Assembly (NCBI GenBank): GCA_003641675.1
Contig: QNBI01000106.1
Span: forward strand, 1 to 6,999
From: Spirochaetota bacterium
GTDB taxonomy: Bacteria; Spirochaetota; Spirochaetia; SZUA-6
Length of the DNA stretch: 6,999 bases
Direction: 5' to 3'
Below, piece by piece: positions 1-5,954 of this stretch (positions are counted from its first letter, which is position 1; the number at the start of each line of letters is the position of its first letter). The position numbers and the translations under genes are program-made. The notes below the pieces were generated by a model. That model did no database searches and was not told the DNA's origin. It worked only from the letters and a program-made list of their open reading frames with translations.

Positions 1-1292
1 CGTACGATAAAGGGAAGATATCCCAGCATGAGATCATCATGATGAGGTTCCGTATGCAGGAAAATCTTATTACTGTCCAGCTGTGTCCCCTTTAAAAGCT
101 TATCTTTGAGGCTTTTTATAGTGTCATTCTGGAAGGTTTTAATCTTTTTGGAAAACCGTCTGTATAGAACCTGTGCAACCGGACTGCTGTTGTAATCCTC
201 TGCAGTAAGCTCCGTTATCTCTTTATTTTTTTCAATAGAGAGGTCAATGATGATTTTTTCTATTTTTTCTCCTTCCGGTTCTTTAAGTTCAGTAAACGCC
301 TTAACCGACCGGGCGGTAAGGAGTTTAGAAGCTCCCCTTGTCAGGAAAAAACGTGCATGCTTAAGTTTCTGCAGGACTGTAGCAGGGTATACAATATCCA
401 TTTCATTTTCAATCGCATCTGCAACTACTCTCGCTTTGGCTTCCCCTGCAGCTATAATTACAGCCGTACAATTCGGGTTAAAAGTAATAGTTGAAAGTCC
501 AATGGTGATTACGAGTCTGTTTCTCGAAACCTCTATTCCCCCCAGATCTGTAGCGGCGGCAGCCTGGGTTTCGTAGTTTGTTTCTGTCAATCTGGAAGTG
601 GAATAGAAGTCGGAACCTCTAACGTTAAAGCCGATATGCCCGTCCGGGCCTATCCCTCCCAAAAAGAAGCCTATGCCGCCCAAAGAACGAATTTCGTTTT
701 CGTAATCGACGCACCATTGGTCTATCCGCTGAATTGTTTTCTGCTGTAAAACTTCCTGTTTGTTTGCAGGTGTACGGTAGCGAAGTGATATATCCACCCT
801 GTTTTCCGGCCAGACATCTTCTATGGATGTGCCCTCCGGCAGTCCTATTTTACTGCAGTTTATTAAATGGGCTTTATTCGGGTCTAATCCGAAGCCCTTT
901 ATATAGAATTCATTAACATAGTAGTAGAAACTGTTGTGCTGATTTGGGTTTATAGGGTAGAATTCATCTATCTGCACAAAATGGAGACTCCGGAAATCCG
1001 GTTTTTTTTTGTTATCTATTCCCCATTCCTCCAGTTCTTTCCGGACAGAATTTTCCGTCCATCCACTTATAAATCTGTCCACTTCTTTAATAAAGTATTC
1101 GGGAGTTTTCCCTGTCGGCAGAGAAATAACTCCTCCGGGGTTGCTCTGTACCCACTCTATAAACCTTAGAGCTGTTAATTTCCCAAGCATCGGGAAATTA
1201 TCTACAACAATAACTCCGGTCTTCTCAAAGGGGGTGTACCTTAGTTTATCTCCGGAAAATTCAAGCGCCTTTGCTTCAACTGCTGAAATCAT
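1..1292 (-). CDS. NagB-like sugar-phosphate deaminase domain fused to PIG-L/LmbE deacetylase domain, 3' end cut by window edge
   Basis: Reading the minus strand from ATG at 1292 gives 430 open codons and the frame leaves at base 1. Residues about 20-325 are NagB/RpiA/DeoR-fold: phosphate-loop motif SLPTGKTPEYF (57-67), FVQIDEFYP (105-113), catalytic-type GGIGPDGHIGFN (212-223) and the phosphate-side lysine in GEAKARVV (283-290). NagB converts glucosamine-6-phosphate to fructose-6-phosphate plus ammonia in the cytoplasm. After a helical, lysine-rich linker (about 340-405), LHTEPHHDDLMLGY (412-425) matches the first zinc-site motif (HPDD type) of PIG-L/LmbE N-acetylglucosaminyl deacetylases; the rest lies outside the window. 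Bacteroidetes carry similar NagB/PIG-L fusions of roughly 650 residues. Oddities: the position of E. coli NagB Glu148 appears to be Val224, the Arg172 region is not conserved, and there is extra sequence around 150-190. The deaminase substrate is therefore open. The ATG overlaps the upstream DUF4954 gene by 17 nt; AAAGGAAG (1305-1312) lies 12 nt upstream. Family assignment is firm, exact reaction uncertain. Confidence 0.88.
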   Translation of the reverse strand, partial: MISAVEAKALEFSGDKLRYTPFEKTGVIVVDNFPMLGKLTALRFIEWVQSNPGGVISLPTGKTPEYFIKEVDRFISGWTENSVRKELEEWGIDNKKKPDFRSLHFVQIDEFYPINPNQHNSFYYYVNEFYIKGFGLDPNKAHLINCSKIGLPEGTSIEDVWPENRVDISLRYRTPANKQEVLQQKTIQRIDQWCVDYENEIRSLGGIGFFLGGIGPDGHIGFNVRGSDFYSTSRLTETNYETQAAAATDLGGIEVSRNRLVITIGLSTITFNPNCTAVIIAAGEAKARVVADAIENEMDIVYPATVLQKLKHARFFLTRGASKLLTARSVKAFTELKEPEGEKIEKIIIDLSIEKNKEITELTAEDYNSSPVAQVLYRRFSKKIKTFQNDTIKSLKDKLLKGTQLDSNKIFLHTEPHHDDLMLGYLPFIV

Positions 1293-3171
1293 AGTTTTCT
1301 ATTTCTTCCTTTAGTATTTTATATTCCTCCCAGGTTTGTTTAACAAAACTGTCCTCTGGAGCCGGTTTATGTGCTGAGCTGTAGTCTTTAATTATCCTGT
1401 TTCCTCTTTTATCATCCTTAGTCTTCGATTTTTCCGTATCTTCGGCAATTTTTTTCTCCATTGAGAGAAGCTCCTCCATATTCTGTTTAAGCTTTGTATC
1501 CAGCAGCCCTTCATTTTTAAGGATTTTTTTCTCGTATTCCCACTGTGGGTTGCTAAGGGCTTTCCTAAAAGAGGATTCCGATATTTTTTTTGTAACGTCT
1601 GATAAATTGTCAAGCACTCTCTTTAGGCCTTTAAGGGCATAGTACCGTATATAGAAAGAATACGTTTCTATAGCCCTGGTTCTGTTTTTCTCCAGAAGAT
1701 AATTTTTCCCTATTCCTCTTATATCTCTGTCCAAATAAATATCTTTTTTCTTCGGAACAGAGGATAGGATTTCACGTGCTTTAAGCATCATCTCGACAAT
1801 ATCCGGCCGGAAAATATCAAAAATAAACTGTGTGCGCCTTGCCTTGTTTCTCTTTCTGTACTTACCTTCGTTTCTTCTTACAGTATAAATGTTGTCCGAT
1901 AAAACCCATGCGGGGAATATTTCATTGTATGCCGGTGAAATTCCGGGGAAGTGCATGGAAGGTTCGTTGATAAGGGAAAAGGGGAATTCCACCTTCTGCG
2001 GAAGAGCACTTACTCCGGTAGCAATAATGCTGTACGGGGCTCCTGAGAAATCGGATGGAAATTTAATATTTACCCCTAATCCGAAAAATGTACCCTCGCC
2101 GCAAAAAACTTCCTGATCCGGTGCTTTGGAAGTATGATTAGAACCGACATTCGCGCCGTAACCGACATTCCCTTTCCCCTCCGGCCATAGTGCGGCAATA
2201 AGAAGAGACTGATGGTGAAACCCCACAAAGGGGCCTACAAGTGATGACGTTACTTCTCCCTCTGCGATTCCAGTGTTGGGACCTATTATGCTGTCTGTTA
2301 CCTTTCCGTGCCTCTCAACATAGGAGTGTTCCGTTAAAACGGAATTCTCAACTAAAGCCATAGAGGTGACCTCGCATCCCCACTGAATACACGAATTTTT
2401 TACATATGCCCCGTCTTTAATCTCTGTTTTTTCATCCTCACTGCTCAAGATAGTTGAATTTTCTATAAGCAGAGCTCCGTCTATGAGGACAGATTCGCCT
2501 ATAAATGAATTAGCCACTTTTACAGCATTAAGTATCTGTGCGCCTTTTTTTACTATACCCATATCCGCTTCCGCCATGGATGTATATTCATTTACCAGTG
2601 AATTATATGCATCTATGAGTTCCTTATTACCGCGTTCGGTTGCAATTCTCGCTGCCGTATCTATTGTAAGCTCTGCAAAGGAAAGCACCTCTCTTCCGCC
2701 GGTTTCGATACCGATGGCAAGTTCCATGCCGTTTCCGAAAGTGCTTGTGCCGCTTTGAATTATGCTTTTGGTATTCCGGATAATAGCGTTATTCTCAATA
2801 ATATAGTTAATCACTGCCCCGCAGTTGTATATTAAGGCATTGTTGCCTATTTCGGAATTCACTATGGTACTGCTGTATATTCCGGGGGGGATTATTGCAG
2901 GGGAAGGGTCGAAATTACCTATTACACATTTCCCGAAGAAGAAACTGCTTATTATTCTATCCGGTGAAAAATCTTCGCATACCGCTATTAAAGACCAGTC
3001 GTAACAGTGATTTCCGTTTTTTTCAAGGATCTTAATTTCTTTACCTGTAAGACTGCGCACAGAATTCCCGAAAAGGACACTTTTTCCTTTTTTTTCTTTT
3101 ACCCTCTTTATGTTTTTAAGGAACCGAGATGCCTCTATAATACGGTTAAACTCTTTATTTAAGATTTTCAT
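1276..3171 (-). CDS. DUF4954 family protein with left-handed beta-helix core
   Basis: A 631-residue protein with no signal peptide, so probably cytoplasmic. Residues 38-60 begin the family core (SLTGKEIKILEKNG). Residues about 95-330 are rich in hexapeptide-like turns (IGNNALIYNCGAVI, ENNAIIRNTKSI, VANSFIGESVLIDGALL, ENSVLTEHSYV, DSIIGPNTGIAEGEV), the pattern of a left-handed beta-helix as in sugar-nucleotide acyl- and nucleotidyltransferases. The most conserved block is GNVGYGANVGSNHTSKAPDQ (334-353) followed by GEGTFFGLGVNIKFPSDF (358-375), the DUF4954 signature as I remember it. Residues about 430-631 are charged and largely helical, probably a separate domain. No enzymatic function is established to my knowledge; the fold hints at sugar or sugar-nucleotide binding. 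The first 35 or so residues are basic and precede the family core. The ATG has no adjacent SD; see the promoter at 3191-3220. The end overlaps the NagB/PIG-L gene, implying translational coupling and a shared pathway. Confidence 0.9.
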   Translation of the reverse strand: MKILNKEFNRIIEASRFLKNIKRVKEKKGKSVLFGNSVRSLTGKEIKILEKNGNHCYDWSLIAVCEDFSPDRIISSFFFGKCVIGNFDPSPAIIPPGIYSSTIVNSEIGNNALIYNCGAVINYIIENNAIIRNTKSIIQSGTSTFGNGMELAIGIETGGREVLSFAELTIDTAARIATERGNKELIDAYNSLVNEYTSMAEADMGIVKKGAQILNAVKVANSFIGESVLIDGALLIENSTILSSEDEKTEIKDGAYVKNSCIQWGCEVTSMALVENSVLTEHSYVERHGKVTDSIIGPNTGIAEGEVTSSLVGPFVGFHHQSLLIAALWPEGKGNVGYGANVGSNHTSKAPDQEVFCGEGTFFGLGVNIKFPSDFSGAPYSIIATGVSALPQKVEFPFSLINEPSMHFPGISPAYNEIFPAWVLSDNIYTVRRNEGKYRKRNKARRTQFIFDIFRPDIVEMMLKAREILSSVPKKKDIYLDRDIRGIGKNYLLEKNRTRAIETYSFYIRYYALKGLKRVLDNLSDVTKKISESSFRKALSNPQWEYEKKILKNEGLLDTKLKQNMEELLSMEKKIAEDTEKSKTKDDKRGNRIIKDYSSAHKPAPEDSFVKQTWEEYKILKEEIENYDFSS

Positions 3172-3190
3172 AATTTTAGATTTTATGAGA

Positions 3191-3220
3191 ATTATAACTC
3201 CTTCTTCCTCTGCTTGGCAA
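3191..3220 (-). promoter_or_regulatory. Predicted sigma-70 type promoter for the DUF4954 - NagB/PIG-L unit
   Basis: On the minus strand TTGCCA (3220-3215, five of six matches to the -35 consensus) is followed after 18 bp by TATAAT (3196-3191, a perfect -10 box). Transcription would begin near 3184, only about 13 nt before the ATG at 3171. The AAGGAG stretch that resembles an SD lies inside the promoter spacer, 28 nt from the ATG, and would not be in this transcript. No copy of the LacI operator overlaps this promoter; the nearest is more than 150 bp away. This is a prediction from consensus only. Confidence 0.5.
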
Positions 3221-3336
3221 GTAGAGTAGGATAAATAAAGGTCTCTGAGAAGGCAGGTTTTCTGATTATTACTTTGCGGTAAGTTTGCATGAGACGGGAT
3301 GAGGAGGGAGGCCTTTGCAAATTATTTTAAAAAAAC
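3221..3336. other. Intergenic spacer between divergent promoters, no feature recognised
   Basis: This stretch separates the leftward DUF4954 promoter from the rightward repressor promoter. I see no open frame with an SD, no strong hairpin and no further copy of the operator palindrome. A 13-codon frame from ATG at 3289 lacks an SD and lies upstream of the predicted rightward transcript. It ends in an A/T-rich run (3320-3335) just upstream of the repressor -35 box, which could act as an UP-like element. Confidence 0.4.
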
Positions 3337-3365
3337 TTGACAGAAATATACTCCGATGCTAAAGT
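3337..3365 (+). promoter_or_regulatory. Predicted promoter of the lacI-type repressor and importer operon
   Basis: TTGACA (3337-3342) is a perfect -35 box, preceded by an A-rich tract, and is followed after 17 bp by TAAAGT (3360-3365), which keeps four of six -10 positions including the key first T, second A and last T. The start site would be near 3372, immediately before the first operator (3376-3391), giving a leader of about 100 nt. Repressor bound there would block initiation or early elongation. Confidence 0.55.
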
Positions 3366-3375
3366 GAGAATATCT

Positions 3376-3391
3376 TCCAAAGCGCTTTGGA
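3376..3391. promoter_or_regulatory. LacI-family operator, copy 1
   Basis: TCCAAAGCGCTTTGGA is a perfect 16-bp palindrome with a central CG, the hallmark of LacI/GalR-family operators, where the hinge-helix leucine inserts at the central step. It lies just downstream of the predicted transcription start of the adjacent LacI-family gene and is repeated exactly at 3439-3454. That the adjacent repressor binds it is inference from position and from its conserved hinge leucine (Leu56). Confidence 0.85.
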
Positions 3392-3428
3392 TATTAGTGA
3401 ATAGATTTAAGAAATAATGTTATTTTTT

Positions 3429-3458
3429 TTGACAATAATCCAAAGCGCTTTGGATAAA
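3429..3458 (+). promoter_or_regulatory. Possible second promoter straddling operator 2
   Basis: TTGACA (3429-3434) is a perfect -35 box. With an 18-bp spacer the -10 would be GATAAA (3453-3458), a four-of-six match. Operator copy 2 would fill the spacer, a classical repression geometry. The start would be near 3465, leaving about 11 nt before the GTG at 3476, with the SD at the extreme 5' end. The -10 is weak, so this may be a chance match. Confidence 0.28.
3438..3455. promoter_or_regulatory. LacI-family operator, copy 2
   Basis: This is the same 16-bp palindrome as at 3376-3391, here extended by one matched pair to 18 bp (ATCCAAAGCGCTTTGGAT). Its centre is 63 bp from that of copy 1, six turns of B-DNA, so two repressor dimers would sit on the same helical face. 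It ends 20 bp before the preferred repressor start codon. Confidence 0.87.
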
Positions 3459-3464
3459 TGAAAA

Positions 3465-3471
3465 GAGGAAG
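3465..3471 (+). promoter_or_regulatory. Ribosome binding site that decides a GTG start for the repressor
   Basis: GAGGAAG ends 4 nt before the in-frame GTG at 3476 (7 nt from the end of GAGG). The in-frame ATG at 3458 lies upstream of this SD and is preceded only by the operator, with no purine-rich site. The GTG start also gives the normal LacI-family N-terminus, with the helix-turn-helix beginning near residue 7. Confidence 0.7.
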
Positions 3472-3475
3472 TTAT

Positions 3476-4486
3476 GTGGCTATAATTAAACTAATAGATA
3501 TTGCCAAAAATTTGGGTTTATCGCTGACAACGGTGTCGAGAGCACTTAACGATCACAAGGAAGTTAGTTCGGAAACAAAAGAACTTGTAAGAAAGACAGC
3601 AGAGGAAATGGGTTATGTTCCTAATAAATTCGCACAGACCCTCGCTCTTAAGAAAAGTCACCTTATTAGCCTTTTGTACGATGATTATCAGGAATCAATT
3701 TCCTATCAATCCTTCACCTTCGAGATTATAGCAGGAGTAAGAAATTATTTTGGAAGCACTCCCTACGATATAATAATTGTGCCCGGAAACCTTAAAAGCA
3801 GTAGAAGGGAACCCTTAAAGAATATCTGTTATTCCAGAGGAATAGAGGGGCTTTTTGTTGTAGGAATTCGCACCAATGACTTATATCTTGAAGAGCTTAA
3901 AGAGGATTTTATTCCTGCTGTAATAGTGGATTATCCACTGCTTACCAAAAAAGTATCGTATATTCAATCTGATAATCTTAAAGGTTGCAGATTAGCTGTT
4001 GATTATCTCGCCTCCAAAGGACACAAAAAAATCGCTTTCATAAACGGACACAATCTGGCTGCCGTAAGCCCGTTGCGCCTTAAAGGCTATCAGATTGCAC
4101 TTAGAAAAAATGGGCTTCTCTGTGATGAGAGTATAATTAAAACAGGTAACTATACGGAGAAGAGCGGCTATGATACGGCAAAACAACTGTTTGCAGAAAG
4201 AGCTGATTTTTCGGCGATTTTTGCAGCTTCCGATCTTATGGCTGTTGGTGCTATCAAGGCAATCAGAGAAAGGGGGCTTAAAGTTCCGGAAGATATTGCT
4301 GTTGTCGGGTTTGATGACGTTTTTTTCGCAGAGTATTCCCACCCGAGCCTAACGACAATAAGACAGCATAAGTTTGACCTTGGATATATGGGAGCTAAGG
4401 AACTTCATAAAATTATTGAGAATCCGGAAGGTCCGCGTAAAAAAAAGAAACTCGATGTTGAATTGGTAATAAGAGAATCTGCTTAA
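3476..4486 (+). CDS. LacI/GalR-family transcriptional repressor of the sugar importer operon
   Basis: A 336-residue repressor (normal for the family) if started at GTG 3476; the longer frame from ATG 3458 would add six residues but has no SD. Residues 7-26 are the helix-turn-helix (IDIAKNLGLSLTTVSRALND), followed by VSSETKELVRKTAEEMGY and the hinge helix FAQTLALKKS (52-61), in which Leu56 matches the minor-groove leucine of E. coli LacI. Residues 61-336 form the periplasmic-binding-protein-like sugar-sensing domain, including GIEGLFVVG, YLASKGHKKIAFING, DFSAIFAASDLMAVGAIKA and VVGFDDVFFAEYSHPSLTTI, ending with the usual LVIRESA type tail. It probably binds the two palindromes upstream and releases them when the imported sugar or its derivative is present. 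It is the first gene of the operon, 80 nt before the binding-protein gene, with no terminator between. Function is secure; the inducer is unknown. Confidence 0.93.
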   Translation: MAIIKLIDIAKNLGLSLTTVSRALNDHKEVSSETKELVRKTAEEMGYVPNKFAQTLALKKSHLISLLYDDYQESISYQSFTFEIIAGVRNYFGSTPYDIIIVPGNLKSSRREPLKNICYSRGIEGLFVVGIRTNDLYLEELKEDFIPAVIVDYPLLTKKVSYIQSDNLKGCRLAVDYLASKGHKKIAFINGHNLAAVSPLRLKGYQIALRKNGLLCDESIIKTGNYTEKSGYDTAKQLFAERADFSAIFAASDLMAVGAIKAIRERGLKVPEDIAVVGFDDVFFAEYSHPSLTTIRQHKFDLGYMGAKELHKIIENPEGPRKKKKLDVELVIRESA

Positions 4487-4566
4487 GGCAGACAGTTAAA
4501 TTTAGAATGCCGTGGATCCTTAATCGTAAGGTTCTATGAGCAAATATAAAAATAGGGAGGCTTTTT
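4487..4566 (+). other. Spacer between repressor and binding-protein genes with strong SD
   Basis: The 80-nt gap contains no operator copy and no convincing promoter: TATAAA at 4545-4550 has no -35 partner at the right distance. A small hairpin CCTTA-ATCG-TAAGG (4518-4531, 5 bp) lacks a T-run, so it is not a terminator. GGGAGG (4555-4560) lies 6 nt before the ATG at 4567 and should give strong translation. The binding-protein gene is thus most simply read as co-transcribed with the repressor. Confidence 0.5.
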
Positions 4567-5883
4567 ATGAAAAAAGCACTATTGCTGATGATGGCTTTCA
4601 TGCTTGTATTTACAGTTACAACTGTATTTGCAGGAGGCCAGAAAGAAAAAGCACCGACAACGGCGCCGGCACAGGCGAAAAAGGCGATGGCCGGGGCGGA
4701 ACCTACGAGTTTTACAAAGCTTGAGGTTGAGAAAGGTGCAACAATTGTTTTTTCGGGATGGGGGGATCAAACGGAACAGAAGATCTACAGGGATTCCATT
4801 GTACGTTTCAATAAAATCTACCCGGATGTTACTGTAGATTACCAGCCGATTCCTGCGGATTTCCAGACAAAGCTTAAGGCAATGATGGCGGGAGGAACAG
4901 CACCGGATGTATTTTATGTTGATGATCAGCTTATGACTGCTTTCGGAAGTACAGGACAGCTTCTTCCTCTGGATGATTACATGGGTAAGGCAAAGGTTTC
5001 AAGAAAGGATTTTATAACTGCGCTTCTTACAATATTTACATACAAAGGTAAAACCTACGGCCTTCCGAAGGACTGGGGAACCCTCGGCCTTGTATATCTT
5101 CCTGAAGCTTTTAAAGAAGCAGGTATAGCAGAACCGAATGATAACTGGACATGGGACGATATTGCTAAAGCTGCAAAAGCCATTTCGGAAAAAACAAAAT
5201 ACAAGGGGTTCTGTCAGAATGCGGATTGGGCCAGATTTGCTCCCTGGGTATTTGAACTCGGCGGAACTTATACCAATGCCGATTATACCAAAGCAGCTTT
5301 GAATACCGAACCTGTTAAAAAGGCTGCTTCCTACATCCTTAAAATGAAAAAGGATGGGTTTCTGGTAACAAGTGCAGATGTAGGTGCCGGCTGGGCAGGA
5401 GAGGCTATCGGGAAGAAGTTGGTAGCTATGACTTATGAAGGCGGATGGATGGTTAACTACATGAGGAATCAATTCCCGGATGTTAACTGGAAGGCTGTAC
5501 AGGTTGCAAAGGCATCGAACGGGAAACGGGCCGATGTTATCTTTACAAATGCCATTGGTGTAAATGCACATACAAAATATCCAAAAGCCGCAGCAGCATT
5601 TACCATATTTGTTACAAGCAGGGAGAATCAAGCTGAAATTACAAAAACAGGGTTTGCATATTCAACTCATCCGGACCAGATTAATCTCATCAAAGACCCG
5701 AATGATAAAGAAATTGCGGCAGGCGGTCTTGTAGGCAAAGTAGCATACTGGGGACCGAATACAGGCAAAATTAACGATCAGGTTTCAAAAGCTTTAGAGA
5801 GGATATATTTAGGCACGATGAGTGTGGATGAATCTTTTGCACAGGCTGACAAAAAAGTTAATGCAATACTTGCAGGAGAATAA
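4567..5883 (+). CDS. Extracellular solute-binding protein, family 1 (CUT1 sugar ABC importer)
   Basis: A 438-residue exported protein, the usual length for this family. Residues 1-22 form a signal peptide: KK, a hydrophobic core (4-19) and a V-F-A signal-peptidase site before GGQKEK. There is no lipobox cysteine, so it is predicted to be soluble in the periplasm. A low-complexity Ala/Thr/Pro/Lys linker (29-45) precedes the binding fold. Typical MalE/UgpB-like segments follow: ATIVFSGWGDQTEQKIY (58-74), RFNKIYPDVTVDY (80-92), KLKAMMAGGTAPDVFYVDD (102-120), LLPLDDYM, YGLPKDWGTLGLVY (164-177), NWTWDDIAKAAKAI and MTYEGGWMV (288-296). It captures a carbohydrate and delivers it to the permease pair encoded next. 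The many aromatic residues (Trp65, Trp170, Trp221, Trp227, Trp294) fit stacking on sugar rings, but the substrate cannot be named. It follows the repressor gene by 80 nt and has a strong SD, as expected for the most abundant component. Confidence 0.93.
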   Translation: MKKALLLMMAFMLVFTVTTVFAGGQKEKAPTTAPAQAKKAMAGAEPTSFTKLEVEKGATIVFSGWGDQTEQKIYRDSIVRFNKIYPDVTVDYQPIPADFQTKLKAMMAGGTAPDVFYVDDQLMTAFGSTGQLLPLDDYMGKAKVSRKDFITALLTIFTYKGKTYGLPKDWGTLGLVYLPEAFKEAGIAEPNDNWTWDDIAKAAKAISEKTKYKGFCQNADWARFAPWVFELGGTYTNADYTKAALNTEPVKKAASYILKMKKDGFLVTSADVGAGWAGEAIGKKLVAMTYEGGWMVNYMRNQFPDVNWKAVQVAKASNGKRADVIFTNAIGVNAHTKYPKAAAAFTIFVTSRENQAEITKTGFAYSTHPDQINLIKDPNDKEIAAGGLVGKVAYWGPNTGKINDQVSKALERIYLGTMSVDESFAQADKKVNAILAGE

Positions 5884-5897
5884 ACCTGACTGGTGTT

Positions 5898-5944
5898 TTA
5901 AGGCGGGAGAAACTTATCTCCTGCCTGCCTTAATCTCTTTAAGG
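5898..5944 (+). promoter_or_regulatory. Intercistronic inverted repeats with alternative pairings that reach the permease SD
   Basis: GGCGGGAGA (5902-5910) and TCTCCTGCC (5917-5925) can form a 9-bp stem, with one G-U pair, around the 6-nt loop AACTTA. TTAAGGC (5898-5904) can instead pair with GCCTTAA (5927-5933), keeping an inner GGAGA/TCTCC stem. The 3' segment CCTTAA (5928-5933) can also pair with TTAAGG (5939-5944), which includes the start of the permease SD. No T-run follows, so a Rho-independent terminator is unlikely. A role in mRNA protection or in lowering permease translation relative to the binding protein is inference. Confidence 0.5.
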
Positions 5945-5954
5945 AGGTAATTTG
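5941..5954 (+). promoter_or_regulatory. Strong SD that decides a TTG start for the permease
   Basis: AAGGAGGT (5941-5948) is a near-perfect complement of the 16S rRNA 3' tail and sits 4 nt, measured from AGGAGG, before TTG at 5952. No in-frame ATG lies near the SD; the next methionine in the frame is Met36, inside the first membrane segment, so TTG is the only sensible start. Confidence 0.75.

Noticed and set aside
247..1314. Several plus-strand open frames of 60-109 codons (247-576, 734-916, 936-1169, 1009-1314)
   Set aside because: They are antisense to the NagB/PIG-L gene, whose motifs are clear on the minus strand, and show no family features or SD sequences.
3289..3330. A 13-codon frame starting at ATG 3289 as a leader peptide
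   Set aside because: It has no SD and lies upstream of the predicted promoter, so it would not be in the repressor transcript.
3376..3455. The palindromes as CcpA-type catabolite response elements
   Set aside because: They resemble cre sites in having an AAAGCGCTTT core, but two identical copies directly in front of a LacI-family gene are better explained as that repressor's own operators, and CcpA is not expected in a spirochaete.
4518..4531. Hairpin CCTTA-ATCG-TAAGG as a terminator after the repressor gene
   Set aside because: The stem is only 5 bp and A/T-rich, with no T-run after it; it would not end transcription.
4999..5631. A 210-codon open frame on the minus strand inside the binding-protein gene
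   Set aside because: It lies wholly antisense to a clear family 1 binding protein, is rich in Cys, Ile and Ser with no recognisable domain, and has no supporting context; it is a codon-bias shadow.
5902..5940. The intercistronic stem-loop as a Rho-independent terminator
   Set aside because: The sequence after the stem is TGCCTTAATCTCTTT with no continuous T-run, and the permease gene follows closely in the same operon.
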